Shown in pieces: positions 8,541 to 19,291 of a stretch of 64,000 bases of DNA (the stretch's first letter is position 1; each line of letters begins with the position of its first letter). Source of the stretch: Nonomuraea wenchangensis (GTDB lineage: Bacteria > Actinomycetota > Actinomycetes > Streptosporangiales > Streptosporangiaceae); the NCBI RefSeq assembly GCF_900111685.1, contig NZ_FOHX01000003.1:378960-442959 (forward strand), read 5' to 3'. Made by a program: the position numbers and the translations under genes. The notes under the pieces are model-generated. The model had not been told where the DNA came from, made no database searches, and saw only the letters and a list, made by a program, of their open reading frames with translations.

Positions 8541-9857
8541 ATGGGGCGAGTACCAGGAGTGGGACTGGTGAAGGGACTGTCCATCACCCTTCGCCACATG
8601 CTGCGCAAATCCGTGACGCAGCAATACCCCGAGGTCAAGCCCGCCCTCCCGCCCCGCAGCCGAGGCGTCATCGCCCTGGTTGAGGAGAATTGCACCTCTT
8701 GCATGCTGTGTGCCCGGGAATGCCCGGACTGGTGCATCTACATCGACTCCCACAAAGAGACCGTCCCGGCTCCCGAAGGCGGCCGCCCGCGCCAGCGCAA
8801 CGTCCTCGACCGGTTCGCCATCGACTTCGCCCTGTGCATGTACTGCGGCATCTGCATCGAGGTCTGCCCCTTCGACGCGCTGTTCTGGTCGCCGGAGTTC
8901 GAGTACGCCGAGGGTGACATCCGCAACCTCCTGCACGAGAAGGACCGGCTGAGCACCTGGTCGCAGACCGTACCGCCGCCGCCGTCCCACGACCCGGGCG
9001 CCGAACCCCCGAAGGAGCTCACGGCCGCTCCCCGCCGCCCCGCCGGCCGAGCCACCCCAGGCACCCCCACCCCTGCCGACCGCCCCGCCCGCGAATCGCG
9101 CGCCGCGAAGACGTCACACCCGCCCACACCCACCGACACGCCCGCTCCCTCTCCCGGCCCGGCGACACCACCGCCCGCCGTCACTCCCGAAGCTCCCTCC
9201 GGCGCCCTACACGCCGAAACGGCCCCGCCCCAGCAGCCGGACGCGGGTACCGGCGGCACAAGCACTGGTGGCACGGGCACCGGCGGCACAGGCACCGCAG
9301 GCGTGGAAGGCCCGCAGTCGCCCACCGCTGCCCAGCCGCCCACAGCCGCTCCGGCTCCGGGCCCCGAGCCCGGCCGCCAAGGCCAGGAGGCGGAGGCAGG
9401 CACCCCGGGCAGGCCCCAACGCCCCCGCCGCGCCATGTCCAACGTGCGGGGCATCCGCCCGCCCGGCACCCTCCCAGCCCGCCCCGCGGGCGATACCCCC
9501 GCCACCCGAGCCGACGACGCGTCCGCCGCCAAAGCTGCTGCCGCCCCGTCGTCCTCAGGCACTTCCCCTGCCGAGGCTCCGCCCCGACCTGCCGCTCCGC
9601 CTGCTCGCCGCACGGCGGCGGAAGGAGGCGACGAGGAGCCCCAGGGACCCCAGCCCACCGGCGAGCCGTCATCCACAGGCGGTCCGACCGAAGAAGAGTT
9701 GTCCACAGGTTCGGGCGAGACGCGATCGAAGCCCGATCCGGAGGAGCAGACTGCTGCTCCGAGCCCGCGCCGGCGCCGGATGGCCGACCCCCGGTCCATC
9801 CGACCACCCGGCAGGCTCGGCCCTGACGAGCCGAAGGAGCCCGAGGAGGAGTCGTGA
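8541..9857 (+). CDS. nuoI: NADH-quinone oxidoreductase subunit I with long disordered C-terminal tail
   Basis: 438 residues. NuoI carries two [4Fe-4S] clusters linking the peripheral arm to NuoB. Both CxxCxxCxxxCP motifs are intact ([12 protein letters not shown] and [12 protein letters not shown]). The conserved part ends near residue 150 ([14 protein letters not shown]). About 285 Pro/Ala/Gly/Thr-rich residues follow, containing two copies of a motif of form R-M-x2-[VP]-R-x-IRPPG-x-L near residues 295 and 412. The family is normally about 160-220 residues. ATG 8541 is chosen because [11 protein letters not shown] lies close to the usual N-terminus; ATG 8532 and GTG 8568 (with GGAG) are alternatives. 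Confidence 0.9.
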   Translation: MGRVPGVGLVKGLSITLRHMLRKSVTQQYPEVKPALPPRSRGVIALVEENCTSCMLCARECPDWCIYIDSHKETVPAPEGGRPRQRNVLDRFAIDFALCMYCGICIEVCPFDALFWSPEFEYAEGDIRNLLHEKDRLSTWSQTVPPPPSHDPGAEPPKELTAAPRRPAGRATPGTPTPADRPARESRAAKTSHPPTPTDTPAPSPGPATPPPAVTPEAPSGALHAETAPPQQPDAGTGGTSTGGTGTGGTGTAGVEGPQSPTAAQPPTAAPAPGPEPGRQGQEAEAGTPGRPQRPRRAMSNVRGIRPPGTLPARPAGDTPATRADDASAAKAAAAPSSSGTSPAEAPPRPAAPPARRTAAEGGDEEPQGPQPTGEPSSTGGPTEEELSTGSGETRSKPDPEEQTAAPSPRRRRMADPRSIRPPGRLGPDEPKEPEEES

Positions 9858-10525
9858 CCGAGGCGGTGCCCTCCTACCTGTCACCCACAGGGCAAGAAGT
9901 CGTCTTCTTGCTGCTGGGCGCGGTAGCGGTCGGATCGGCGCTGCTCGTTGTCACGACCAGGCAACTGGTCCATGCCGCCCTCTGGCTCGTGGTCTGCTTC
10001 GGCGCACTGGCGGGCTGCTATCTCGTGCTGACGGCCGAGTTCGTGGCCTGGGTGCAGGTGCTCATCTATGTGGGCGCGATCGTGGTGCTGCTGCTGTTCG
10101 GCATCATGCTCACGCGCGCCCCGATCGGCCGCTCCGCCGACCTCGACAGCGGCAACCGCGTCGTCTCGGCCGTGGTCGCGCTCGCCACCGCGGCCATCCT
10201 GGTCACGGTCGTCATCGACGGCTTCCGTACGGCCTACACCCCGCTCGATCCCGGCGCCGGCGCGGCGAAGGAGCTGGGTGCGAGCATCTTCGCCACGTGG
10301 GTGCTCCCGTTCGAGGCGCTGTCCGTCCTCCTGCTCGCCGCGCTGATCGGCGCGATCGTCCTGTCCCGTACGGACATTCCAGGCGGTTCGCCACCGATGG
10401 GCCCGGCACCGCCGACGGGCCCGGCGCCCCCGACAGGCCCGGCCACCGGCAGGGCCGATCCGCCTGCCAGAGGCGACCCCGCGCCACCTGACCGCCCATC
10501 CGACCAGACGAGCGGGGGCCACTAG
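9854..10525 (+). CDS. nuoJ: NADH-quinone oxidoreductase subunit J
   Basis: 223 residues from a GTG overlapping the nuoI stop by four bases. Five membrane helices are visible, with the family stretch [22 protein letters not shown] around 67-89. The last ~45 residues form a Pro-rich tail with a repeated PPTGPA unit, beyond the usual end of the protein. NuoJ is a membrane subunit at the coupling region of complex I. Confidence 0.94.
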   Translation: MTEAVPSYLSPTGQEVVFLLLGAVAVGSALLVVTTRQLVHAALWLVVCFGALAGCYLVLTAEFVAWVQVLIYVGAIVVLLLFGIMLTRAPIGRSADLDSGNRVVSAVVALATAAILVTVVIDGFRTAYTPLDPGAGAAKELGASIFATWVLPFEALSVLLLAALIGAIVLSRTDIPGGSPPMGPAPPTGPAPPTGPATGRADPPARGDPAPPDRPSDQTSGGH

Positions 10526-11031
10526 TGCACATCGTCTATCCGGCGGTCGTCTCCGCGCTGTTGTTCTCGATCGGTGTCTACGGCGTGCTGGCCCGCCGCA
10601 ACACGATCCTCGTGCTCATGTCGGTCGAGCTGATGCTCAACGCCGTCAGCCTCAATCTGGTCGCGTTCGACGTCTGGCTGGCGGATCGCCTGCACAGTGG
10701 TCAGGTCCTCACCCTCTTCGTGATCGTGATCGCGGCGGCCGAGGTCGGGCTGGGCCTGGCCATCGTCCTGGCGCTCTACCGCAACCGCCGTACGGTCGAT
10801 CTCGACCACCTCCGCGCCCTGGCCGAGCCCGCGACCGCCACCGGTCCCGAACAGGAAGATTTAGGGGCGGGCGGCCTCACCGGCACGGCCCGGGAGTCGC
10901 CGCAGCCGGTCAACGTCGCCGTGCCTCAGGGAGCGGCGGAGGAGCGCCGAACGGCAGGAGGAGGAGAAGCCCAGGCTGAAGGGGGCGGCGGGGGCGGGCA
11001 GGCTGTCCGGCGAGAGAGGGGCACGCCGTGA
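10525..11031 (+). CDS. nuoK: NADH-quinone oxidoreductase subunit K with C-terminal tail
   Basis: 168 residues from a GTG sharing one base with the nuoJ stop. The first ~100 residues hold the three NuoK helices, with the buried acidic residues in [17 protein letters not shown] and [17 protein letters not shown]. The family is normally about 100 residues; here ~65 Gly/Glu/Ala-rich, probably unstructured residues follow. NuoK is part of the proton-pumping membrane arm. Confidence 0.93.
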   Translation: MHIVYPAVVSALLFSIGVYGVLARRNTILVLMSVELMLNAVSLNLVAFDVWLADRLHSGQVLTLFVIVIAAAEVGLGLAIVLALYRNRRTVDLDHLRALAEPATATGPEQEDLGAGGLTGTARESPQPVNVAVPQGAAEERRTAGGGEAQAEGGGGGGQAVRRERGTP

Positions 11032-12947
11032 CGACGTTCCCGCTGATGGCCGTCCTGTTGCCCTTCGTCGCCGCCTTCGCGGGCCTGCTGCTCAGCCGCC
11101 GGCCGCATCGCCCCCCGCCCGCATCGTCCGGTGCCAGGGCGGCCGACAGGCAGGCCGGCACCCGGGCCGCCTGGATCGCGATCATCCCCACCGCCGTCTC
11201 CGCCGCCCTGGCCGCCTGGCTCGCCTGGGACCGAGGGTTCGCCTTCCTCAACAACACGGGCTCGGGCGCGCCGACCGGTCACACCTACGGCACGATCATC
11301 ACCGGCGGCATCCCGATCTCGCTGACCCTCCAGGCCGACAACCTGTCCGCCCTCCTCGGCGTCCTGGTCACCCTCGTGGCCCTGGCCGTCCAGGTCTACT
11401 CGGTCGGCTACCTCGCCGACGACCCCCGCTACCCCTCCTACAGCGCGTTCATCAGCCTGTTCACCAGCGCGATGCTCCTGGTGGTCTACGCGGGCGACCT
11501 CCTGGTCCTGTACGTCGGCTGGGAGATCATGGGCCTCTGCTCCTACCTCCTCATCGGCCACTGGTGGGAGGACAGAGGCAACTCGCGGGCCGCGGTGAAG
11601 GCGTTCCTCGTGACCCGGCTCGGCGACGTCGGCTTCCTGTTCGGCATCTTCGTGCTGGGCTCGGCCGCGGGCAGTTTCCGCGTCGCCGACGTCCTGGCGA
11701 AGGTGCCGGAGATGTCCCAGGCGACGCTCGTGACCGCCACGCTGCTCCTGCTGGCGGGCGTGGCGGGCAAGAGCGCCCAGGTCCCGCTGCACACCTGGCT
11801 CCCCGACGCGATGGCGGGCCCGACGCCGATCAGCGCCCTCATCCACGCCGCCACCATGGTCGCCGCCGGCATCTTCATCGTGGCGAGGCTCTTCCCCGCC
11901 TTCCTCGCCGCGCCGCCGACGATGGACGTGCTGGCGGTGCTGGCCGCCGTCGGCATGCTGGGCGCGGCCCTCGCCGCCCTGGCCCAGGACGACCTCAAAC
12001 GCGTGCTCGCCTACTCCACGGTCAGCCAGCTCGCTTACATGGCGGGCGGCCTCGCGGCGGGCTCCGACACGGCGGCGATCTTCCATCTGGTGACGCACGG
12101 CGCGTTCAAGGCGCTGCTGTTCCTCTGCGCGGGCGTGGTGATCCACCACGTCGGCTCCAACCTCATGACCCGGATGGGCGGCCTGCGCCGCGAGCTGCCG
12201 ATCACGTTCACGACGATGACGATCGGCCTGGCCGCCCTCATGGGCATCCCGCCGGCCAGCGGCTTCTTCAGCAAGGACGCGGTAATCGCCGCCATGGACG
12301 ACGCCGTGACCGCCGGCACGCTCACCGACGCCGCGGCCCTGCTGCTGTACGGCTGCGCGCTCGCCACGGTGGCCGTCACGGGCGCGTACGCGACCAGGGC
12401 CTGGCTGCGCACGTTCTTCGGCCGAGCCAGGGCGGTGCCGGTGCCGCTGCCCGAGCCGCCGCCGGGCACGGCCCACGTCGTGGACGTCACCGAGGCCCCG
12501 AGGACGATGCTCGTCCCCGTCGTCCTCCTCGCCGTGCCCGCCCTCCTGCTGGGCCTGGCCGGCGGGCTGCACATGGAGGTCGGCGTGGCGGCCGTCGGCG
12601 TGGTGCTCGCGCTGCTGGGCGCCGGAGCGGTCTACGCGTTCTGGCGCATGGACCCGCTCGCCGACCCGGCCCGCCTGCTCGGCCCGCTGCGGGCGCCCTG
12701 CGAGCAGGCGTTCTACGTCGACCGGGGTTACGCCGCGCTGTTCGTCCGCCCGGTCCTGGCCCTCGCCAGGCTGGTGGTGCGGACGGACGACACGGTCGTG
12801 GACGGCGCGGTGCGCGGCTCCGGCCGTACGGTGCGCGGCCTGGCGGGTGTGCTGCGCCTGGCCCAGAACGGCAACGTCCAGCTCTACGTGAGCGGCCTGC
12901 TCGCGGGTGTCCTGCTGATCGCGGTGGGGGCGGTGGTGTTCACGTGA
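11028..12947 (+). CDS. nuoL: NADH-quinone oxidoreductase subunit L
   Basis: 639 residues, GTG start overlapping the nuoK stop by four bases. This is the largest antiporter-like proton-pump subunit with about 15-16 helices. Diagnostic segments are [73 protein letters not shown] and [15 protein letters not shown]. The N-terminal region has an extra Arg/Ala-rich cytoplasmic loop (residues ~24-50). Sixteen bases separate it from nuoM. Confidence 0.95.
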   Translation: MTTFPLMAVLLPFVAAFAGLLLSRRPHRPPPASSGARAADRQAGTRAAWIAIIPTAVSAALAAWLAWDRGFAFLNNTGSGAPTGHTYGTIITGGIPISLTLQADNLSALLGVLVTLVALAVQVYSVGYLADDPRYPSYSAFISLFTSAMLLVVYAGDLLVLYVGWEIMGLCSYLLIGHWWEDRGNSRAAVKAFLVTRLGDVGFLFGIFVLGSAAGSFRVADVLAKVPEMSQATLVTATLLLLAGVAGKSAQVPLHTWLPDAMAGPTPISALIHAATMVAAGIFIVARLFPAFLAAPPTMDVLAVLAAVGMLGAALAALAQDDLKRVLAYSTVSQLAYMAGGLAAGSDTAAIFHLVTHGAFKALLFLCAGVVIHHVGSNLMTRMGGLRRELPITFTTMTIGLAALMGIPPASGFFSKDAVIAAMDDAVTAGTLTDAAALLLYGCALATVAVTGAYATRAWLRTFFGRARAVPVPLPEPPPGTAHVVDVTEAPRTMLVPVVLLAVPALLLGLAGGLHMEVGVAAVGVVLALLGAGAVYAFWRMDPLADPARLLGPLRAPCEQAFYVDRGYAALFVRPVLALARLVVRTDDTVVDGAVRGSGRTVRGLAGVLRLAQNGNVQLYVSGLLAGVLLIAVGAVVFT

Positions 12948-12963
12948 CCGGGGTGGTGTTCGC

Positions 12964-14571
12964 ATGACCGGGACGGGATGGCTGCCAGTCGCGCTGCCGG
13001 TCGCGTTGTTGGCCGTGCCGCTGCTCGGGGCGCTCGGCCTCGTCGTACTCCCGCACGTCCTCCGCCCGGTGCTGCGCGCGTACGGGCTGGTCCTGTCGGG
13101 TGTGACGCTGGCGCTGGCCGCGCTGCTGGTGGCGACGTTCGACTACGAGCGGCCGGCGAGCCCGCAGTTCGAGCTGGACGTGCCGTGGATCCCCGGCCTC
13201 GGTCTACGCCTCCACCTGGGGATCGACGGGATCTCGTTGCCGCTGGTCGCGTTGACGGCGCTGCTGACGTTCCTGTGCTTCGGTTACCTGTCCTGGGGGC
13301 GCGCCCGCGCCGGCGAGTTCCTGCGTGCCCGGCCGCGGGCGCTGGTGTTCACGTTGCTGGTGCTCGAAGTCGGCATGATCGGCACATTCCTCGCCCTCGA
13401 CCTGCTGCTCTTCTTCGTCTTCTTCGAGATCGTGCTCGTCCCGATGTACTTCCTGATCGGCATCTGGGGCGGCGAGGGCCGGCGGGCCGCGTCGATCAAG
13501 TTCATCCTCTACACCCTGCTCGGCTCGGTCGTGATGCTGCTCGGCCTGCTGCTGATCTGGGCGCAGACCGGCACGTTCGACATCGAGGCGCTGGCCGCGG
13601 CCCACGGCAGCGGGATGGCCAGATCGGTGCAGATCCTCGCGTTCGTGGCGATCGGGATCGGCCTGGCCGTCAAGACCCCCATGTGGCCGCTGCACACCTG
13701 GCTGCCCGACGCGCACACCGAGGCGCCCACGACGGGCTCGGTGCTGCTGGCCGGCGTGCTGCTCAAGATGGGCACGTACGGCTTCGCCAGGATCGCCATC
13801 CCCGTCCTGCCCGAGGGCGCGCTGGCCGTCGCGCCGTGGCTGGGCGCGTTGGCCGTGGTCGGCATCGTGTACGGCTCTCTCGCCTGCCTGGCCCAGCGCG
13901 ACCTCAAACGCATGATCGCCTACTCCTCGGTCGGTCACATGGGCTTCGTCCTGCTGGGCTTCGCCACGCTCACGCCCACCGGCATCAACGGCGCACTCTT
14001 CGCGAACGTCGCCCACGGCCTGATCACCGGCCTGCTGTTCTTCCTGGCCGGCGCGATCAAGGACCGCTACCACACGGCCGACATGACGGCGCTCGGCGGC
14101 GGCCTGCTGGCCACGCTGCCGCGCCTGGGGTCGGTGCTGACGTTCGCCGCGGTCGCCTCGCTCGGGCTGCCGGGGCTGGCCGGGTTCTGGGGGGAGATGC
14201 TGGCGCTGCTCGGCGCGTTCCGGCCGGCGGACGGGCTGCCGCGCGGGCTGTTCCTGACCTACATGGTGATCGGCGGGCTGGGCGCGGTGCTGACGGCCGC
14301 GTACTTCCTGGTCATGCTCTCCCGCGTCACCCACGGCCGGCCGCCGCCACTCCCCGCCGAAGCTGAGGCCGAGGCCGTGGCCGAGCCCCGGGTCGTGGAG
14401 AGTCTCGCCGCCCGGCCCGTCGCCACCCTCGCGCACCGTGACGTCCGGCCGTACGAGTTGCTCGCCTGGACCCCGCTCGTGGCCCTCATCCTGCTGTTCG
14501 GACTCTGGCCGGGCCTCCTGCTCTCCCTCACCACCCCGGCCGTCCACACCCTGCTGGGAGCCCTGCCATGA
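12964..14571 (+). CDS. nuoM: NADH-quinone oxidoreductase subunit M
   Basis: 535 residues, about 14 helices. Antiporter-like pump subunit. Signatures are LGIDGISLPLVALTALLTF, FEIVLVPMYFLIGIWGG, HTWLPDAHTEAPTTGSVLLA and KRMIAYSSVGHMGFV. The stop overlaps the ATG of nuoN (ATGA), so the two are probably translationally coupled. An acidic, alanine-rich loop (~460-475) precedes the last helix. Confidence 0.95.
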   Translation: MTGTGWLPVALPVALLAVPLLGALGLVVLPHVLRPVLRAYGLVLSGVTLALAALLVATFDYERPASPQFELDVPWIPGLGLRLHLGIDGISLPLVALTALLTFLCFGYLSWGRARAGEFLRARPRALVFTLLVLEVGMIGTFLALDLLLFFVFFEIVLVPMYFLIGIWGGEGRRAASIKFILYTLLGSVVMLLGLLLIWAQTGTFDIEALAAAHGSGMARSVQILAFVAIGIGLAVKTPMWPLHTWLPDAHTEAPTTGSVLLAGVLLKMGTYGFARIAIPVLPEGALAVAPWLGALAVVGIVYGSLACLAQRDLKRMIAYSSVGHMGFVLLGFATLTPTGINGALFANVAHGLITGLLFFLAGAIKDRYHTADMTALGGGLLATLPRLGSVLTFAAVASLGLPGLAGFWGEMLALLGAFRPADGLPRGLFLTYMVIGGLGAVLTAAYFLVMLSRVTHGRPPPLPAEAEAEAVAEPRVVESLAARPVATLAHRDVRPYELLAWTPLVALILLFGLWPGLLLSLTTPAVHTLLGALP

Positions 14572-16046
14572 GCCAGCAGATCGACTACTTCGCGATCGCG
14601 CCGCCGCTCGCGCTCGCCCTCACGGCCGCCCTGGTGCTCCTGCTGGACGTGTTCCTGCCGCATCGCCCCCGTACGCGGGCCGCGCTGGGCCTGGTCACGT
14701 TGGCCGGCGTGCTGGTGTCCCTGGGCTTCGTCCTCGCGCAGGCGATGACGGGCCGGACCCTCGGCACGTTCTGCGTCCCGCCCGCCCTGGCCGGGTCAGG
14801 AGGCCCGGCCCCGTGCTCGTATGTCGTGGACGGCTTCACGCTGGTCCTCGCTGGCCTGGTGCTGGCCTCCGCCGTGGTGATCGTGCTGATGTCGATGACC
14901 GAGCTGGCCGACGGCGGCATCCCGGCAGGGGAGTGGCACTTCCTCCTGCTGTGCACCCTCGTGGGCGCGGTGACCCTGCCCGCCTCCCGCGACCTGGTCA
15001 TGCTCGTGGTCGCGCTCGAACTCGTCTCGTTGCCGGTCTTCGCCCTCACCGCGCTGAAACGCTACGACGGCCGCGCCTCCGAGGCCGCGGTGAAGTTGTT
15101 CGTCGTGTCCGTGGTGTCCACGGCGGTCATGTTGTTCGGGGTGTCCCTTCTGTACGGGATGACCGGCACCGTCCACCTGTCCGGCCTGGCCGCGCAGGTC
15201 CAGGCTGTGACCGGGGTGCCGGTCGTCACGGTCGGGATCGTGCTCGTCGTCGCCGGGTTCGGCTTCAAGATCGCCGCGGTGCCGTTCCACGCCTGGGCGG
15301 CCGACGTCTACCAGGGCGCCCCGGTCCCGGTGGCCGCGTTGCTGTCAGTGGTGTCGAAGGCGTCCGGGTTCGCCGGGCTCATCCTGGTCCTCGCCACAGC
15401 GCTCCCCGGGCAGGCCGGCACCTGGGGCCCCGTCGTGGCGATCCTCTCGGCGTTGACCATGACGGCGGGCAACCTGCTGGCCCTGCGCCAGCGCTCCGCC
15501 GTACGCCTGCTGGCCTGGTCCTCCGTCGCCCAGTCCGGCTACGTCCTGGCCCCGCTCGCCGTCACCGGGACGATCGGGGCGCAGGCGGCCGTCGGCGCGT
15601 CCGTCGCCTACCTCGTCATCTACGCGGCCATGAACCTCGGCGCCTTCGCCGTCGTCCTGCTGGTAGCCAGGACAGCCGGGCGCAACGAGCTCGACGACTA
15701 CCGCGGCCTCGCCTTCCGCAGCCCGGCGGCGGGTCTCGCGCTCGCGTTCTGCCTGGTCTGCCTGGCGGGGCTGCCGCCGGGCCTCGCGGGGCTGTTCGCC
15801 AAGGTGTTCGTGTTCCGGGCGATCGTCGAGGGCGGGCTGGGCTGGCTGGCGCTGGTCATGGCGGTCAACACGGTGATCGGGCTCTACTACTACGCGGTGT
15901 GGGCCGCCCGCCTGTTCACCCCGGCCGCGCGCTCGCTCACCCTCCGCGCCGCACCCGCGCTCTGGCCCGCGATGGGCCTGGCGGTGGCGGTCGCGATCGT
16001 GTTCTCGCTCGCCCCGCAGCTCGTCCTCGACCTGACCGGGTTGTGA
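14568..16046 (+). CDS. nuoN: NADH-quinone oxidoreductase subunit N
   Basis: 492 residues, about 14 helices, third antiporter-like subunit. Signatures include LVVALELVSLPVFALTALKR, HAWAADVYQGAPVPVAALLS, LLAWSSVAQSGYVLAPLAV and LAGLPPGLAGLFAKVFVF. It closes the second nuo block (I-J-K-L-M-N). htpX follows about 100 bp later on the same strand, an arrangement I recall beside second nuo clusters in Streptomyces. Confidence 0.95.
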   Translation: MSQQIDYFAIAPPLALALTAALVLLLDVFLPHRPRTRAALGLVTLAGVLVSLGFVLAQAMTGRTLGTFCVPPALAGSGGPAPCSYVVDGFTLVLAGLVLASAVVIVLMSMTELADGGIPAGEWHFLLLCTLVGAVTLPASRDLVMLVVALELVSLPVFALTALKRYDGRASEAAVKLFVVSVVSTAVMLFGVSLLYGMTGTVHLSGLAAQVQAVTGVPVVTVGIVLVVAGFGFKIAAVPFHAWAADVYQGAPVPVAALLSVVSKASGFAGLILVLATALPGQAGTWGPVVAILSALTMTAGNLLALRQRSAVRLLAWSSVAQSGYVLAPLAVTGTIGAQAAVGASVAYLVIYAAMNLGAFAVVLLVARTAGRNELDDYRGLAFRSPAAGLALAFCLVCLAGLPPGLAGLFAKVFVFRAIVEGGLGWLALVMAVNTVIGLYYYAVWAARLFTPAARSLTLRAAPALWPAMGLAVAVAIVFSLAPQLVLDLTGL

Positions 16047-16148
16047 GGCTCGCGGGGTCGCGCTCCGCCCTCGGCTGAGCACGCCGGGGAACGAAGAGCC
16101 GGGTCGTCTTCGTTGGAGGTGGTGAACCCAGAGCACGAAGGGGGAGCC

Positions 16149-17000
16149 TTGCACCACAACGGTCTGCGCACAGCCGTCCTGCTGGGCGGCATGTCGGCGC
16201 TGATCCTGCTGGTGGGCGCGTGGTTGGGCGGTGGCGCCGGTGTCCAGATCGCGTTCGTTCTCGCCCTGGTGGGCAACGGCGTCGCCTATTTCTTCTCCGA
16301 CCGGATCGCGCTGTCGGCCATGCGGGCCAGGCCCGTCAGCGAGGTCGAGCACCCCACCCTCTACCGGATCGTCCGCGAGCTGAGCACGCAGGCCCGGCAG
16401 CCGATGCCGCGGCTCTACATCTCGCCGACCGTGCAGCCCAACGCGTTCGCGACCGGCCGCAGCCCGCGGCAGGCGGCGGTCTGCGTCACGTACGGGCTGA
16501 CGCAGCTCCTCGACGAGTCCGAGCTGCGCGGCGTGATCGGGCACGAGCTGTCGCACGTCTACAACCGCGACATCCTCCTCTCGTCCGTGGCCGGCGCGCT
16601 GGCCACCATGATCACCTGGCTCAGCTACCTCGCGGTCTTCTTCGGCGGCTCCGACGACGACGAGGGCCCCGGCTTCCTGGGCGCGCTGCTCATGATGGTG
16701 CTCGGCCCGGTCGCGGCCGGAATGGTGCAGATGGCGATCAGCCGCACCCGCGAGTTCCAGGCGGACGAATCGGGCGCCCGCCTCACCGGCGACCCGCTCG
16801 CCCTCGCCTCGGCCCTCCGCAAGATCGAGCTGGGCGCCCGCCGGCTGCCGCTCCCCGAGAACAGCCGCCTGACCTCCGCCTCCCACCTGATGATCGCCAA
16901 CCCGTTCGCCGGCTCCGGCATCGGCCGCCTGTTCTCCACGCATCCGCCCACGTCCGAGCGGGTCGCGCGGCTGGAGCGCATGGCCGGATACCGGCGATGA
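16149..17000 (+). CDS. htpX: Membrane zinc metalloprotease HtpX
   Basis: About 283 residues. M48-family protease that degrades damaged membrane proteins. Two N-terminal helices, the zinc motif HELSH ([14 protein letters not shown]), two further helices, and the third zinc ligand Glu in [16 protein letters not shown]-terminal [17 protein letters not shown] is typical. Start uncertain: TTG 16149 (LHHNGLRT, like the usual MHHN start) follows AAGGGGGAG at short spacing; earlier in-frame TTG/GTG codons occur at 16113, 16119 and 16122. Its stop overlaps the next gene. Confidence 0.88.
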   Translation: MHHNGLRTAVLLGGMSALILLVGAWLGGGAGVQIAFVLALVGNGVAYFFSDRIALSAMRARPVSEVEHPTLYRIVRELSTQARQPMPRLYISPTVQPNAFATGRSPRQAAVCVTYGLTQLLDESELRGVIGHELSHVYNRDILLSSVAGALATMITWLSYLAVFFGGSDDDEGPGFLGALLMMVLGPVAAGMVQMAISRTREFQADESGARLTGDPLALASALRKIELGARRLPLPENSRLTSASHLMIANPFAGSGIGRLFSTHPPTSERVARLERMAGYRR

Positions 17001-18493
17001 TGGGGCGCATGCCGCGATTAACCGAGGCCGAACGCCGCCTCTGGAACGCCTTTCCGACCGGCGAGCTCGTCGCCCTCGGCCCGGCGACACCGAGCAGGCC
17101 CGGCACGCCCCCCGGCGGCAACGCGCCCAAGGACGGCGACACCTGGGGCGCCGAGCGGACGATCCGGGCCAAGGTCATCGCGTCCCTGCTGCTCGGCGCC
17201 CGGGAGACGACCGCCGGCGCGGTCCCGGCGGTCCGGCTGCGCGGGGCCCGCATCACCGGCCAGCTCGCGCTGCTCGGCGGGACGATCCCGTACGAACTGG
17301 CCCTCAGCGGCTGTCACCTGGACCAGCCGCTCCAGCTCATGGGCAGCACCACCCGCACCATCCGGCTGACCGACTGCACCTTCCCCGGCCTGGGCGGGAG
17401 CGGCCTGCGCGTCGCCGGCCACCTCAGCCTGTCCGGCTCGAACATCACCGGCACCGTACGCGCGGCCAGGGCCGTCTTCGAGAGCGGCCTGTGGGCCTCC
17501 GGCACCAAGATCGTCAGCGACGACGGCGAATGGGCCCTCTACGCGAACGCCACCGTCGTCGACTCCGGCCTGTTCTTCCGCAACTCCGACTTCACCGGCG
17601 GCGTCAGCCTGGTGGGCGCCCGGCTGAACGGCGGCTGCTTCATGGAGGGCGCGACCCTCCGCAACCCGGGCAAGGACGCCCTCGCCGCCGACAACGTCGT
17701 GGTCGAGGACGTGATGCTCCTGACCGACGATTTCCGGGCAGAAGGCTGCGTACGCCTGCGCGGCGCCCGCATCAACGGCCGCTTCGCCCTGGGCGGCACC
17801 GTGACCAGCCCCGACACCCGCTACGCCCTCCACCTGAGCCACATGGAGATCCGCGAGGCGACCCTCATGCCCACCGCGCCCGTGGACGGCGTCGTCACCC
17901 TCGCGCACAGCAAGCTCGGCACCCTGCACGACGACCCCGACACCTGGCCCGCCAAGCTCCGCCTCAACGGCCTCACCTACGAACGCCTGCGCGGCTCCGG
18001 CGTGAAACGCAGGATCGAATGGGTCACGAGGGACCCCGAGGGCTTTCGGCCGCAGCCGTACGAGCAGCTCGCCGCCTGGTATCTCAGCGACGGCAACGAC
18101 GCACTCGCCCGCCGCGCCCAGCTCGCCAAGCTCCGCGCCCGCCGCCGGACGCAGGGCCTGGGCGGCCGGATCTGGGGCCGGCTGCTCGACGCCGCCGTCG
18201 GCTACGGCTACCGGCCCTGGCTGGCCGGCATGTGGTTCACGCTGCTGCTGGCGATCGGCACGGCCGTCTTCGCCGTACAGCCGCCCCGGGCGATCAAACC
18301 CGACGAGAGCCCGCATTTCAACGCGTTCGCGTACGCCTTCGACCTGCTCCTGCCGCTGCCCGCCTTCGGCCAGCGCGAGGCGTTCGACCCGATGGGGTGG
18401 ACGCAGTGGCTGGCGTACACGCTGATCGTCGCCGGCTGGATCCTCGCCACCGCGCTGATCGCCGGCGCTACCCGAGTTCTCCGGCCGCAATGA
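16997..18493 (+). CDS. Membrane-anchored protein with pentapeptide-like repeats
   Basis: 498 residues, ATG overlapping the htpX stop (also possible at 17000 or 17009). Residues ~60-330 are made of short repeats with regularly spaced Leu/Gly/Ala-[RN]-[LIF] ([46 protein letters not shown]), suggesting a right-handed beta-helix related to pentapeptide-repeat proteins. The C-terminus has two helices ([20 protein letters not shown] and [20 protein letters not shown]). Relatives in Streptomyces are often labelled membrane-associated oxidoreductase, but I see no redox motif. Function unknown. Confidence 0.8.
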   Translation: MMGRMPRLTEAERRLWNAFPTGELVALGPATPSRPGTPPGGNAPKDGDTWGAERTIRAKVIASLLLGARETTAGAVPAVRLRGARITGQLALLGGTIPYELALSGCHLDQPLQLMGSTTRTIRLTDCTFPGLGGSGLRVAGHLSLSGSNITGTVRAARAVFESGLWASGTKIVSDDGEWALYANATVVDSGLFFRNSDFTGGVSLVGARLNGGCFMEGATLRNPGKDALAADNVVVEDVMLLTDDFRAEGCVRLRGARINGRFALGGTVTSPDTRYALHLSHMEIREATLMPTAPVDGVVTLAHSKLGTLHDDPDTWPAKLRLNGLTYERLRGSGVKRRIEWVTRDPEGFRPQPYEQLAAWYLSDGNDALARRAQLAKLRARRRTQGLGGRIWGRLLDAAVGYGYRPWLAGMWFTLLLAIGTAVFAVQPPRAIKPDESPHFNAFAYAFDLLLPLPAFGQREAFDPMGWTQWLAYTLIVAGWILATALIAGATRVLRPQ

Positions 18494-18944
18494 TCTTTCG
18501 TACGATGTCCGCCAGGTCCTCCGGGAAGTACTTCTCCTCGGTGCTCTCCAGCTCCGCCACGCTCCACCACCGGTAGGCGGTCGTGGTGTCCTTCTCGATC
18601 TGCTCCATGTGCTCGAACGACACGGCGGACGCCGCCTCGGCCACCCGGATCGCGTAGAAGGTCTGGTCCTGGGTGATGGTGTACCCGCCCCAGTCGAAGG
18701 TGATGGTGATGGTCCCGTACGGGCCGCGGAGGTCGCCGGCGTCCGCCCGGATCCCGACCTCCTCGAACAACTCCCGCACCGCCGCCCCGACCTCCGTCTC
18801 GCCGTCCTCCACGGCTCCGCCGACCGTGAACCAGAACGGTTGGTCGGGGCGATCCGGGTCGAACCCGTACAGCAGGAGCACCCGATCCTGCTCGTCGAAG
18901 GGGAGGGCACGTGCCGTGAACCGGCGCAGGGGGATCTTCGTCAC
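18468..18944 (-). CDS. Nudix hydrolase
   Basis: 158 residues from a GTG at 18944 with AGGA upstream. The Nudix box GX5EX7REUXEEXGU is complete (GGAVEDGETEVGAAVRELFEEVGI region). Nudix enzymes hydrolyse nucleoside diphosphates linked to another moiety, and the substrate cannot be read from sequence. It converges on the pentapeptide-like gene and overlaps its 3' end by 26 bp. Confidence 0.9.
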   Translation of the reverse strand: MTKIPLRRFTARALPFDEQDRVLLLYGFDPDRPDQPFWFTVGGAVEDGETEVGAAVRELFEEVGIRADAGDLRGPYGTITITFDWGGYTITQDQTFYAIRVAEAASAVSFEHMEQIEKDTTTAYRWWSVAELESTEEKYFPEDLADIVRKIIAAGELG

Positions 18945-19291
18945 ATCCTGGAGCTTACGGCGACCCGGTGCGGCGCGAGAGGGGCCGTGGGCGGGCTGTG
19001 GCCGGGCTGTGGGCGGGCTCTGCGGGCGGGCTCTGTGGGCGATGGCGAGGCGGAGGGCGTGCGCCGCCCGCCCCGCCGCCCCGACGAGATGCCTCGTGTC
19101 GACCCGCCGACACCGTGATCGCCCACCAAGGACCTTGACCGAGGACAGCCGGATCATGACCGCCGGATCATGACCGATGAACTCCATGACCCACGACCCC
19201 CACGACCGCACGCCATCCTGCCCAACCGGCCACCCTCACCGCGCCACCGCTCAGCCTCGGTGCCGTCCCGCAGCCGGCGCCAGCCGCATCA
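18945..19291. other. Gene-free GC-rich interval
   Basis: No convincing coding frame. The left half has imperfect short direct repeats (GGGCGGGCTCTG-like, GGGCTGTGGCC) around 18980-19040. Nothing else supported. Confidence 0.6.

Noticed and set aside
10926..12965. 679-codon minus-strand open frame of charged residues
   Set aside because: Antisense to nuoL; composition reflects the complement of membrane-protein codons.
15345..17090. 581-codon minus-strand open frame
   Set aside because: Antisense to nuoN and htpX, both of which carry clear family motifs.
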